From NCBI GenBank assembly GCA_002709005.1, contig PAPH01000046.1:1-32884 (forward strand): 32,884 bases of DNA, given 5' to 3'. The notes under the pieces were generated by a model. The model saw only the letters and a list, made by a program, of their open reading frames with translations. It did no database searches and was not told the DNA's origin. This DNA comes from Hyphomicrobiales bacterium (lineage in GTDB: Bacteria > Pseudomonadota > Alphaproteobacteria > Rhizobiales > Rhizobiaceae). Position 1 is the first letter of the stretch. Each line of letters opens with the position of its first letter. The translations under genes and the position numbers were made by a program. Positions 1 to 8,224 of this stretch are shown here, one piece after another.

Positions 1-3
1 CGG

Positions 4-915
4 ATGAGCAAGTCTGACAAGGAGAAGCCCGCAACGGATACGGGCATCAAGATTGACGTCAACGGCAAGGGGCGCGTGTTCGACGTCGACGACCCGAAGC
101 TCCCCGACTGGGTCAGTGACAAGGCCATGGAATCGGGCGGCTATCCCTACGAGGACAAGCTTGACCGCAAGGAGTACGAGGAAACGCTCGAGCAGCTGCA
201 GATCGAACTGGTCAAGGTGCAGTACTGGCTGGGCGATACGGGAAAACGCGTGATCGCCGTCTTCGAGGGACGCGATGCCGCTGGCAAAGGCGGGTCGATC
301 CATGCCACCCGGGCCTACATGAACCCCCGCTCGGCGCGGGTGGTGGCCTTGCCGAAACCCACCGAAAAAGAGCGCGGCCAGTGGTATTACCAGCGCTATG
401 TCGATCACTTTCCGACCGCAGGCGAGTTCGTCCTGTTCGACCGCTCCTGGTACAACCGCGCCGGCGTCGAGCCTGTGATGGGATTCTGCACACCCGAGGA
501 GCATGAGCATTTTCTGGAGGAAACACCGAATTTCGAGCGCATGCCGGTCAATGCCGGAATCCACCTCTTCAAGTTCTGGCTCAATATCGGCCGCGAGATG
601 CAGCTGAAGCGTTTCCATGATCGTCGGCACGATCCGCTGAAAGTGTGGAAGCTCTCGCCAATGGATATTGCCAGCCTCAACAAGTGGGATGACTACACGC
701 AGAAGCGCGACCTCATGCTTCAGTCCACCCACACGCCACAGGCCCCCTGGACGGTGGTGCGGGCCAACGACAAGCGGCGGGCGCGGATCAACATCATCCG
801 GCGCATCCTCACGGAGCTTCCCTATTCGGGCAAGGACGAGAAGGCGATCGGCGACATTGACGGCAAAGTTCTCGGAGAAGGGTATTCGGCGCTCCTGAAC
901 TGGGATCTGGCGTAA
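4..915 (+). CDS. ppk2: Polyphosphate kinase 2 (PPK2 family)
   Basis: A 303-residue cytosolic kinase that uses polyphosphate as phosphoryl donor or acceptor with nucleoside di- or triphosphates. The P-loop-like Walker A segment GRDAAGKGG is at residues 89-97 and the FDRSWYNR Walker B/lid signature at 145-152, both diagnostic for PPK2. The C-terminal [13 protein letters not shown] and [10 protein letters not shown] segments also fit the family. The length matches one-domain (class I) PPK2 proteins. The start is the first ATG of the window, so the ribosome binding site lies outside and an upstream start cannot be excluded. The nucleotide preference (ADP or GDP, synthesis or use of polyphosphate) cannot be read from the sequence. 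The next gene begins 90 bp downstream and is functionally unrelated. Confidence 0.93.
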   Translation: MSKSDKEKPATDTGIKIDVNGKGRVFDVDDPKLPDWVSDKAMESGGYPYEDKLDRKEYEETLEQLQIELVKVQYWLGDTGKRVIAVFEGRDAAGKGGSIHATRAYMNPRSARVVALPKPTEKERGQWYYQRYVDHFPTAGEFVLFDRSWYNRAGVEPVMGFCTPEEHEHFLEETPNFERMPVNAGIHLFKFWLNIGREMQLKRFHDRRHDPLKVWKLSPMDIASLNKWDDYTQKRDLMLQSTHTPQAPWTVVRANDKRRARINIIRRILTELPYSGKDEKAIGDIDGKVLGEGYSALLNWDLA

Positions 916-1005
916 GGATGCCGCAACGGAACTTTGCGCGCTTTTCAACCGCGCCGCGACACGCTATTAGAGGTTGAGCCTGGCACCGTTACCGGAAGAC
1001 GATCT

Positions 1006-2289
1006 GTGAAATATCTCTTCGCCACCGTATTCGTTACGACGTCGGTCCTGCCCATCGGCGCGTCACATGCCGAACGGCTCGATGGCGCATTCGCCATGCG
1101 CTACGAAAACCCCGAGGACGTCTTCGTGCTCGGCGAGTATATCCGCACCGCAACCTCCGAAGGCCAGTACGACCAGGCGATCTCCTCCATCGAGGAACAT
1201 CTCGTCCGCTTCGCCGACGACGGCAGGGCCCGCCTCGCTGCCGCCCGTCTCTATGCCAATGTCGGCTCCTGGGAACTGGCGAAGAGCCAGGCCGACGAGG
1301 CGCTCGCTTCAGGTCAGCTCTCGGCCTCCGAAGCGGCGGAAGCCACCGAGATTTCGCGGCGCGCAGGCCAGGCCATTGCCGGCGTCGAATGGTATCTCGA
1401 CGCCACCGCCGGCGTCCGCGTGACGCATTTCGACGTCGATGTGCCGGTTCCCTCCTGGCACGACCGTACCGTTACCGGCGCCTATGGCGAGTTGTCCGGG
1501 GCACTGCGCTACGATCTCGGCACCGCGCTGGGAAATGCCGTCGTTCTTGCCGGCCGCTTCGGCGTGACACGCGAATTCCAGGACGCCTTCATGGGCTACG
1601 CCTCATGGTACGGATTGCCGGATGGCAAGGTCGTCAACGCCATCGACGGGCGCGCATCCGCCACCTTCGACATGGGTCTGCCCGTCGAGAGCTTCGACGC
1701 GGCGCGACTGCAGTTTGGCGTCTTCACCGATTATGCAACGCTTCACCCGGACATCAGGCTCCGTTCCTTCGGCGGCGTGGTGCGCGGTGTCGTCATGCCG
1801 ACGGTCGATACGCGCCTCTACGCCGAATATTCCTACGAGGACCTGTCGTCGTCGAGGGGCATCTATGCCGACCATGCCGAAGGATGGGAAGTCGGCGGCA
1901 GCCTGAGGCTGACGCAGGCTCACTCGATCGGCGCCGCCGCGCGCGGGCGTTACGAATATGCCGTCAACGACTTCAAGACGGGACGCATCGAAGAGGTCGA
2001 GGTCAGCTATTCCGGGCGCCTGCCCTACATGCCCTTCGGCACCATCTGGACGCAGGATGTGGTGCTCGCGGCCGGAACCTTCTATACTGTCGCCCTGCCG
2101 CCCAGCCTCCCGGAACGGTTCACCGGCGACCACTGGCGGACGGAATGGACCCACCGCTTCCAGCTCGACGGCCACAATCGCATCGAGGCCTCCTGGGCGA
2201 TGACCAACACGGATTTCGACCAGCCGGGCATTTCAGACAGGGGCTCCATAATCCACGCGTTCAGCCTCGGCTATACGCACAGGTTCTAG
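1006..2289 (+). CDS. Outer-membrane protein: TPR-like N-terminus plus beta-barrel
   Basis: I chose the GTG at 1006, which gives 427 residues and a clear signal peptide (MKYLFATVFVTTSVLPIGASHA) after a GGAAG-type ribosome binding site. A TTG at 934 would only add 24 residues ahead of the signal peptide. After the signal sequence come about 90 residues of helical TPR-like repeat (GQYDQAI, GRARLAAARLYANVGSWELAKSQADEAL). The remainder alternates polar and aromatic residues and ends in GYTHRF, with the terminal phenylalanine typical of BAM-assembled outer-membrane barrels. The gene lies 10 bp before a FecR-domain gene and then a CHASE2 adenylate cyclase, which suggests a sensor or scaffold role at the outer membrane. 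The family is not recognised more precisely, and export of a ligand rather than sensing is possible. Confidence 0.75.
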   Translation: MKYLFATVFVTTSVLPIGASHAERLDGAFAMRYENPEDVFVLGEYIRTATSEGQYDQAISSIEEHLVRFADDGRARLAAARLYANVGSWELAKSQADEALASGQLSASEAAEATEISRRAGQAIAGVEWYLDATAGVRVTHFDVDVPVPSWHDRTVTGAYGELSGALRYDLGTALGNAVVLAGRFGVTREFQDAFMGYASWYGLPDGKVVNAIDGRASATFDMGLPVESFDAARLQFGVFTDYATLHPDIRLRSFGGVVRGVVMPTVDTRLYAEYSYEDLSSSRGIYADHAEGWEVGGSLRLTQAHSIGAAARGRYEYAVNDFKTGRIEEVEVSYSGRLPYMPFGTIWTQDVVLAAGTFYTVALPPSLPERFTGDHWRTEWTHRFQLDGHNRIEASWAMTNTDFDQPGISDRGSIIHAFSLGYTHRF

Positions 2290-2299
2290 GGAGACCTCG

Positions 2300-3094
2300 A
2301 TGTTCAAGCGCTCCGCCCTCCTCATTTGCGCTCTCGCCTTGGGGCACGCCGCTTTTGCCACCAAGGCCCGAGCCGAAACCGTTGGCCGCGTCACGGCGCT
2401 GCAGACCAGCGTCTCGCGCGGCGGGCAATCGCTCTTGGAAGGCGCGGGTATTTCCCTCGGCGACCGTCTGAGAAGCAACGCGACCGGGCTCGGCGTTGTC
2501 CTGTTCAAGGATCAGTCGAGCGCCAAGATCGGCCCGAACTCCGCGCTCACCATCGACGATTTCGTCTACGGCTCGGGCGGCGGCTCGACCGGCATCCGCA
2601 TGGACCGCGGCATCACCCGGTTCTTCGGCGGCCAGATTTCCAAGAAGGGCCGCATGCAGATCACCACGCCGCACGTGGTGCTGGCCGTGCGTGGCGGGAT
2701 CATCGATCTCGCCGTCGGCAGCCAGACGGTGGCCACACTGCGCGCGGGCAAATTGACCTGCAAGGCCAACGGCACGACCAAGGTCATCACCAAGCCGGGC
2801 TTTTCCTGCGTGGCGGACGGCAACGGGCTGTCGACCGTCAGAAGCGCGTTCAACTTCTCGATTCTCGATTCCACCAATCGCGTGGCGGGAACGAGCGAAC
2901 CGGGCACAAGGGGACCGCAGGTCGACGCCAAGGCGCCATGTTCAGGTGCAGCGGCCTTCCTCACCGACCGCTGCCAGAGCCGCAATGGCCAGCTCCCCGG
3001 CGGCGTCGAGCGCGGCGGAACCGGCCTGAGGGTTCCCGGCACCGGCGGCGGCGACACCGGCAACTTCACAACGCCCATCACGGGCGGCCCCTGA
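2300..3094 (+). CDS. Periplasmic FecR-domain protein
   Basis: A 264-residue protein with a signal peptide ending at about residue 25 (KARA, then ETVG), so it should be periplasmic. Residues about 45-145 match the FecR fold: LEGAGISLGDRLRSNATGLG, then FKDQSSAKIGPNSALTIDDF, then a segment with RGGIIDLAVG. FecR domains elsewhere sit in the periplasm and relay signals or bind envelope polymers. The C-terminal third is rich in Gly and Pro, contains three Cys (residues 167, 214 and 223 approximately) and looks flexible. There is no classical N-terminal anti-sigma domain and no sigma factor next to it. The stop codon overlaps the start of the adenylate cyclase by one base (TGATG), so translation of the two is probably coupled and the products likely act together. 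Confidence 0.85.
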   Translation: MFKRSALLICALALGHAAFATKARAETVGRVTALQTSVSRGGQSLLEGAGISLGDRLRSNATGLGVVLFKDQSSAKIGPNSALTIDDFVYGSGGGSTGIRMDRGITRFFGGQISKKGRMQITTPHVVLAVRGGIIDLAVGSQTVATLRAGKLTCKANGTTKVITKPGFSCVADGNGLSTVRSAFNFSILDSTNRVAGTSEPGTRGPQVDAKAPCSGAAAFLTDRCQSRNGQLPGGVERGGTGLRVPGTGGGDTGNFTTPITGGP

Positions 3095-4971
3095 TGAAGC
3101 GAAAGTGGGGTGGCTTGTTCCGCCGCCCGGCCATCAGGATGGCGGTTCTCTCCCTGTTGCTGCTCTGCTGCGATTTTCTTCTCTCCCCGGTCTTCGACGG
3201 GTTTCGCGGCAAGAGCTATGATCTCTACCAGCAGATCGCTCCAGTCACGATACCGCTCGACGATATCGTACTCGTCGAGATCGATGACGCCTCACTCTCC
3301 AGACAAGGGCGATGGCCGTGGCCCCGAGAGGCGATCGCGCGTCTTGTGGAGGTGATCGGCGCGCAAAGCCCGCGCGCCTTCGCGATCGACATGCTGTTTC
3401 CCGATACGGGCACGCCGGCCGGCGACGAGGCGCTCGCCCGCGCCATCGCGACCACCCGTCCCGTGCTCGCAATGAGCCTCACCGATCAGCCGGGAAGTAC
3501 CGAACCGACGCCGGTTGCCGGCTGGTCACTGGTGGGCGAAGCCCCCGACGCCCTTGCCACCTTTCCCGGCCTGCTCGCATCCCTGCCGGAATTTACCGCC
3601 GGGGCGGGCGGACTGGGCATGGTGCGCTCGGTGCCGGACGACGACGGCGTCACCCGCTCCGTCCCCATGCTCTGGGCCGTCGCCGGCGCGGACGGGCTCA
3701 CTCTCTGGCCCTCGCTTTCGCTCGATCTCGCACGGCAGGCGCTCGGCGAGACGAGCTACACAGTGCGGCTCGGCCCGGAAGGCTACGACGCGGTCAAGCT
3801 CGGCGACCGGATCGTCCGGCTGACGGCGGGCGGGGCCGTGTGGCTCACCGATACGAAAGCCGACCCCGCCCGGGTGAGCGCGATCTCCCTGCTCGACGGG
3901 CAATCGGGAGAGGCTTTGCGCGACAAGATCGTCATCCTATCGGTATCGGCCACCGGCTTCGACAGCTTCCACACCACGCCGCTGGTCGCCACCCGGCCCG
4001 GCGTCGAGGTGCACGCGCTTCTGACAGCGCAGATCCTTTCCGGCCATTTCCCCTACGAGCGGGCCGGTGCCAAGACCGTCGAAAGGACCGGTTTCGCGCT
4101 GCTCGCGGCGCTGCTGATCCTCGCGGTGGCATTTTTTCCCGCCCATCCACTGCCGGTTCTTCTGGCGCTGCCGCTGATCTTCTGCGCGCCGTTTGTCACC
4201 GGATTGCTTGCCTGGCGCATGGAAGGCGAGCTCTTCGACGCCCTGAGGCCGACGATCGGGCTTGCGATCCTCGCCGCGGGCGGCGGATATTTCCTCTATC
4301 GCGCAGCCGAGATGCGGCGCCGGCAGATCAGCGGGCAGTTCGCACGCTACCTCTCGCCGGAAGTCGTCGAGCGGCTTATCCGTTCGGAGGAAGACGTGGG
4401 TCGGTCGGCGGAACGCCGCGAGGTGACCGTCCTGTTCATGGACATGCGCGGCTTCACCTCGGCGTCCGAAAGGCTCGCACCGGACGAGATCGTCGCCAAC
4501 GTCAACCGCTTCCTCACATTGTCGAGCGAGGAGATCTTCCGTACCGAGGGGACAATCGACAAATTCATGGGTGACGCGGTGATGGCGTTCTGGAACGCGC
4601 CGCTCGACCAGCCCGACCACCCGGAACGGGCAATCCGGGCCGTGCGCGCCATTTACAGGCGGCTCGACAGGGAGAACGCCCATCTCAGGCAGCGCGGGCT
4701 CGAACCGATCCGGCTGGGCGCGGGGCTCGAGACCGGCATCTGCTCGGTCGGTAATTTCGGTTCCGATATCCGCTATAACTACACCGTCATAGGGCACGCC
4801 GCCAATCTCGCCTCACGGCTCGAAACGGCAACCAAGCTCAGCGCGGCAACGGTTCTCTGCGGTCCCGCCCTGGCAAAACGCGTTCCGGGCGAGGTCGAGC
4901 CGGCGGGCGATTTCGAGCTGTCCGGATTTGCCGAACGCATTGCCGGCTTCGCGCTTCGCCTGCCCGACTGA
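3094..4971 (+). CDS. CHASE2-domain class III adenylate cyclase (membrane-bound)
   Basis: A 625-residue receptor-type cyclase. There is one N-terminal membrane segment (about 16-34), then a periplasmic CHASE2 domain (about 38-325, with VEIDDASL, RWPWPR, AIDMLFP and the VPDDDG region). Hydrophobic segments follow at about 333-400, then a cytosolic class III cyclase domain (about 440-625). Metal-binding aspartates are D450 (FMDMRGFT) and D494 (KFMGDAV). The purine-specifying lysine is K490, and the transition-state pair is N571 and R575 in NLASRLE. The second base-specifying position, usually Asp or Thr in GDxxNLASR, is His568 here. The start overlaps the fecR stop. The frame stays open upstream across fecR, but only the internal ATG gives a sensible N-terminus. 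The expected product is cAMP, which would feed the Crp-like regulator just downstream. Confidence 0.9.
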   Translation: MKRKWGGLFRRPAIRMAVLSLLLLCCDFLLSPVFDGFRGKSYDLYQQIAPVTIPLDDIVLVEIDDASLSRQGRWPWPREAIARLVEVIGAQSPRAFAIDMLFPDTGTPAGDEALARAIATTRPVLAMSLTDQPGSTEPTPVAGWSLVGEAPDALATFPGLLASLPEFTAGAGGLGMVRSVPDDDGVTRSVPMLWAVAGADGLTLWPSLSLDLARQALGETSYTVRLGPEGYDAVKLGDRIVRLTAGGAVWLTDTKADPARVSAISLLDGQSGEALRDKIVILSVSATGFDSFHTTPLVATRPGVEVHALLTAQILSGHFPYERAGAKTVERTGFALLAALLILAVAFFPAHPLPVLLALPLIFCAPFVTGLLAWRMEGELFDALRPTIGLAILAAGGGYFLYRAAEMRRRQISGQFARYLSPEVVERLIRSEEDVGRSAERREVTVLFMDMRGFTSASERLAPDEIVANVNRFLTLSSEEIFRTEGTIDKFMGDAVMAFWNAPLDQPDHPERAIRAVRAIYRRLDRENAHLRQRGLEPIRLGAGLETGICSVGNFGSDIRYNYTVIGHAANLASRLETATKLSAATVLCGPALAKRVPGEVEPAGDFELSGFAERIAGFALRLPD

Positions 4972-5071
4972 CATTTCATGACATTCGGATGATTGGCGGG
5001 ACCGGCCGCCTGTGCAAGGATGGGACCGGGCCATGCCGGATATGGCCCGAATGATGGTGGGGCCACCGGAC

Positions 5072-5758
5072 ATGGACAAACTCGACAGCATTCCCCTGCT
5101 CGCCGACATCCCGGCCGCTGCGCTGCAGGCCATTTCGCGGCAGTGCAGCTGGGTGAGCTACGACGACCACGAACTGGTGGTCGACTATGCCGACACCACC
5201 ACCGACGTCCGCTTCATCCTGTCGGGCGGGGTGCGGGTGATCTTCCGCGCGCCGAGCGGCAAGGAGATGATTCTCGGCGAGATCGGCGACGGCATGTTCT
5301 TCGGCGAACTCGCGGCGATCGACGGCGATATCCGCTCGGCCAACGTGACGACGACCGCCAAGAGCCGGATCTGCGCCATGCCCGCCTCGGTCTTCCGCAA
5401 GCTGCTGGCGGACTATCCCGAGGTGGCGATGGCGGTGATGCGGGTGCTCACCCAGCGCATCCGGCAGCTCAACAGGCGGGTGGCGGAACACTCCTTCCTC
5501 GACGCGAAATTCCGGCTCTACAACGAATTGATCCGGCTCTCGCGGCCGCGTTCGGGAAAGGCGGAGCAGCGCATCATCAGCCCGCCACCGAACCAGTCGG
5601 AACTCGCCGAGCGGATCGGCTGCCGACGCGAGGTCGTTTCCCGCGAGATCGCGCGACTGAAGAACGACCACATCGTCGAATCCAGCCGCGGCGGCCTGGT
5701 TCTTCTTTCGCCCGAAACCCTCTCCCGGCTCCTCACCAACGCCTGGACCGGCGAATAG
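5072..5758 (+). CDS. Crp/Fnr-family transcriptional regulator (cAMP-type)
   Basis: A 228-residue regulator. The N-terminal cyclic-nucleotide-binding domain (about 10-125) keeps the phosphate-binding signature: FGEL at 77-80, then R88-S89-A90, equivalent to the Arg-Ser that holds cAMP in CRP. A long helix follows and then a Crp-type winged helix-turn-helix (about 172-225). The recognition helix is RREVVSREIARLK, which keeps the R-E-x-x-x-R pattern that reads TGTGA in CRP. No Fnr-type N-terminal cysteine cluster is present. The start is uncertain: GTG at 5012 and ATG at 5033 are in frame, and I chose the ATG at 5072 because it opens directly into the conserved domain. It follows a membrane adenylate cyclase on the same strand and precedes a BA14K gene with a CRP-like palindrome. 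Confidence 0.9.
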   Translation: MDKLDSIPLLADIPAAALQAISRQCSWVSYDDHELVVDYADTTTDVRFILSGGVRVIFRAPSGKEMILGEIGDGMFFGELAAIDGDIRSANVTTTAKSRICAMPASVFRKLLADYPEVAMAVMRVLTQRIRQLNRRVAEHSFLDAKFRLYNELIRLSRPRSGKAEQRIISPPPNQSELAERIGCRREVVSREIARLKNDHIVESSRGGLVLLSPETLSRLLTNAWTGE

Positions 5759-5787
5759 ATCATTGATTTAAAGTGGTAATTCCGTCG

Positions 5788-5803
5788 TGTGCGTTAATAC
5801 ACA
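5788..5803. promoter_or_regulatory. Candidate CRP-like operator upstream of the BA14K gene
   Basis: The 16-bp sequence TGTGCGTTAATACACA has the TGTG-N8-CACA geometry of CRP-family sites, with a central TTAA. It lies 72 bp before the BA14K start codon and 30 bp after the Crp-like gene. Positions 5 and 12 depart from the E. coli consensus TGTGA-N6-TCACA. Binding by the neighbouring regulator is inference. Confidence 0.45.
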
Positions 5804-5875
5804 GCGCCGCGGACAGCTGTCTCCTAGTCTCCAATCAACGCCGGAGAGACAGGCGCAACCCAAAGGAGACAGATC

Positions 5876-6286
5876 ATGACCAGCATCATTCGCAAGACCC
5901 TCGCAACCGCAATCGCTGCCGCCGCACTGGCGGTCACCTTCCAGCCCGTCGCCGCAAGCGCCGGCCCGAAGTACCTCAAGCCGGGCGTCGTCAAGCCCTG
6001 GAAGCCGGGCGGTTTCAAGCCCACCCCGAAGAAGCCGTGGAAGCCGCACCACAAGCATCACGGCCATGGTGACGCGGCAGCCGCCGCAGCGCTGGGCATC
6101 GTCGGCGGCATGATCGTCGGCAGCGCCATCGCCAACCAGCAGCAGCAGCAGCCGGTCTATGCCGGTGGCAACTCGAATGCTCACGTGGCGTGGTGCCTGG
6201 ATCGCTACCGGTCCTACGATATTCCGACGGACACCTACATGTCCCACTCGGGTTACCGGAAGTACTGCAACTCGCCGTACAACTAG
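5876..6286 (+). CDS. Secreted BA14K-family protein
   Basis: A 136-residue protein preceded by a strong ribosome binding site (AAAGGAGAC). The signal peptide runs to about residue 28 (VAASA, then GPK). Next is a basic tract rich in Lys, Pro and His (about 29-65) with repeated KPW and KPG units, then a Gly/Ala hydrophobic segment with glycine-zipper character (about 69-88), then a run of five Gln. The C-terminal 30 residues (HVAWCLDRYRSYD, then GYRKYCNSPY) are the BA14K signature with its two cysteines. BA14K is the name of a Brucella immunoreactive protein; the family is small, envelope-associated and concentrated in Hyphomicrobiales, with no firmly established biochemical role. A strong terminator follows at 6341, so this is a single-gene unit. 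It may be a target of the cAMP module. Confidence 0.88.
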   Translation: MTSIIRKTLATAIAAAALAVTFQPVAASAGPKYLKPGVVKPWKPGGFKPTPKKPWKPHHKHHGHGDAAAAAALGIVGGMIVGSAIANQQQQQPVYAGGNSNAHVAWCLDRYRSYDIPTDTYMSHSGYRKYCNSPYN

Positions 6287-6340
6287 GTCGCGCAGCGGGC
6301 GGACATTCCCATCCGACCACGGCCCATCCGCGGCCCGCAC

Positions 6341-6380
6341 ATTCCCCGGATCGAAACCGATCCGGGGAATTTCCATTTTC
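6341..6380 (+). terminator. Strong intrinsic terminator after the BA14K gene
   Basis: A perfect 13-bp stem (6341-6353 with 6358-6370) closes an AAAC loop and is followed by the T-rich tract TTCCATTTTC. It separates the BA14K gene from fadD. Confidence 0.8.
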
Positions 6381-6395
6381 TTACGTTTACGTCAA
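6380..6395. promoter_or_regulatory. Candidate operator upstream of fadD, shared with the gene at 22479
   Basis: CTTACGTTTACGTCAA lies 114 bp before the fadD start. A near copy, TTTACGCGAACGTCAA, occurs at 22509-22524 before the nitronate monooxygenase gene; 12 of 16 positions agree (TTACG-N3-ACGTCAA). The shape resembles the sites of MerR-type regulators of fatty-acid and branched-chain amino-acid breakdown (LiuR-like). That assignment is inference. Confidence 0.4.
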
Positions 6396-6508
6396 TGTCA
6401 CCATTGCCCGTTTCTCGCGCCCATACTAAATTGCTCATCATAAGCGGGCAGAGGAGTGCCCGGAAGAACGGATCGTCCGGCAATGGCCGGGCGCACAGGG
6501 AGCGAGAC

Positions 6509-8200
6509 ATGGATCAGAAAACCACGGCGGCCGCTGAGCGCATCTGGCTCAAATCCTATGCCGACATCACACCGGCCGAGATCGGCGAACTGAAATATCG
6601 GTCGGTGGGTGCACTGATCGAGGATAGCTGCCGGCAATTCGCATCCAAGCCCGCCTTCGAATGCATGGGCAAGACCATCGACTACAGCGAATTCGAGACG
6701 CTTTCACGCGAGCTCGGGGCCTGGCTGCAGGGTCTCGATCTGGAAAAGGGTGACCGTGTGGCGGTGATGATGCCCAACATCCTGCAGACGCCGGTGGCGA
6801 TCGCCGCCATTCTCCGCGCCGGCATGACGGTGGTCAACGTCAATCCGCTCTACACGCCGCGCGAGCTTCAGCACCAGCTCACCGATTCCGGCGCCAAGGC
6901 AATCATCATTCTCGAGAACTTCGCCGCCACCCTCGAACAGGTCATCGCGAAGACCGACGTCAAACATGTCGCCGTCGCCACGATGGGGGACCTGATGGGG
7001 CTGAAGGGCCACATCGTCAATTTCGTTGTCCGCCACATCAAGAAGATGGTGCCGTCCTGGTCGCTGCCGGGGCACGTGCCATTCAAGACCGCGCTTTCGG
7101 CGGGGGCGGGCAAGAAGCTCGTCGACCACGAGGTGGGCCATGACGACATCGCCTTCCTGCAATATACCGGCGGCACCACCGGTGTGTCGAAGGGCGCTAT
7201 CCTGCTCCACTCCAACATTCTCGCCAACGCCGCGCAGAACGAATTATGGCTGCAGACCGCCTATATCGGTGAAAAGCAGCCGGACGATCTCATCTATATC
7301 TGCGCGCTGCCGCTCTATCACATCTTCGCGCTGACGGTGAACGCGGTGGTCGGCATCAACAAGGGCGCACTCAACGTACTCATTCCCAATCCGCGCGACC
7401 TGCCGGCTTTCGTGAAAACGCTCCAGAAGTTCAAGTTCAACGTCTTCCCCGGCCTCAACACGCTGTTCAACGGGCTTCTCAACAACGAGGATTTCCGAAA
7501 GCTCGACTTCAGCCATCTGAAGCTGACGCTCGGCGGCGGAATGGCCGTGCAGCGTCCGGTCGCCGAACGCTGGCTCGAAGTGACCGGCTGCCCGATCTCG
7601 GAGGGTTATGGTCTGTCGGAAACCTCTCCGGTCGCCACCGCCAACCGGTTCGACAAGAAGGAATTCTCCGGCACGATCGGCCTGCCGATCCCCTCGACGG
7701 AGATCGACATCCGCGACGATGACGGCAAGTCGGTGCCGCTCGGCGAGGTCGGCGAAATCTGTATCCGCGGTCCGCAGGTCATGGCTGGATACTGGAACCG
7801 CCCGGACGAGACCGCAAAGGTAATGACCGAAGACGGCTATTTCCGCTCCGGCGACATGGGGTTCATGGACGAAAACGGCTACACCAAGATCGTCGACCGC
7901 AAGAAGGACATGATCCTGGTCTCCGGCTTCAACGTCTATCCCAACGAGATCGAGGAGGTGGTCGCCTCGCACCCCGGCGTCGTCGAGGCTGCCGCAGTGG
8001 CAGCGCCCGACGAGCATTCGGGCGAGGTGGTGAAGCTGTTCGTGGTCCGCAAGGATCCGAACCTCACGGAAGCCGACATCAAGGCCTTCTGCGCCAAGGA
8101 ACTGACCAACTACAAACGGCCGAAATATATCGAGTTCCGCGACGAGCTTCCGAAATCCAACGTCGGCAAGATTCTGCGCCGGGAATTGCGCGATACCTGA
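6509..8200 (+). CDS. fadD: Long-chain fatty acid-CoA ligase
   Basis: A 563-residue enzyme that activates fatty acids to acyl-CoA with ATP (acyl-adenylate intermediate) for beta-oxidation or lipid remodelling. ANL-superfamily motifs are intact: the phosphate loop YTGGTTGVSKGA (about 218-229), GYGLSETSP (about 368-376), the YFRSGDMGF hinge region, DRKKDMILVSGFNVYPNEIEE, and the C-terminal catalytic lysine in PKSNVGKILRREL. The ATG at 6509 is preceded by a GGGAGCGAG ribosome binding site. The frame is open further upstream, but that region holds the terminator and candidate operator. The length equals that of FadD proteins. The next gene, pgi, starts 87 bp later with its own candidate promoter, so this is probably a monocistronic unit. 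Confidence 0.95.
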   Translation: MDQKTTAAAERIWLKSYADITPAEIGELKYRSVGALIEDSCRQFASKPAFECMGKTIDYSEFETLSRELGAWLQGLDLEKGDRVAVMMPNILQTPVAIAAILRAGMTVVNVNPLYTPRELQHQLTDSGAKAIIILENFAATLEQVIAKTDVKHVAVATMGDLMGLKGHIVNFVVRHIKKMVPSWSLPGHVPFKTALSAGAGKKLVDHEVGHDDIAFLQYTGGTTGVSKGAILLHSNILANAAQNELWLQTAYIGEKQPDDLIYICALPLYHIFALTVNAVVGINKGALNVLIPNPRDLPAFVKTLQKFKFNVFPGLNTLFNGLLNNEDFRKLDFSHLKLTLGGGMAVQRPVAERWLEVTGCPISEGYGLSETSPVATANRFDKKEFSGTIGLPIPSTEIDIRDDDGKSVPLGEVGEICIRGPQVMAGYWNRPDETAKVMTEDGYFRSGDMGFMDENGYTKIVDRKKDMILVSGFNVYPNEIEEVVASHPGVVEAAAVAAPDEHSGEVVKLFVVRKDPNLTEADIKAFCAKELTNYKRPKYIEFRDELPKSNVGKILRRELRDT

Positions 8201-8224
8201 TCCATAGCGCTGCGAAGAACCGGG

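Noticed and set aside
1005..1020. TGTGA sequence near the outer-membrane gene as a possible CRP site
   Set aside because: It overlaps the GTG start codon and has no TCACA partner at the correct spacing.
2326..3093. Open frame upstream of the adenylate cyclase that would extend it by 256 residues
   Set aside because: It overlaps fecR throughout, has Arg/His-rich shadow composition, and the ATG at 3094 starts with a proper membrane segment and overlaps the fecR stop.
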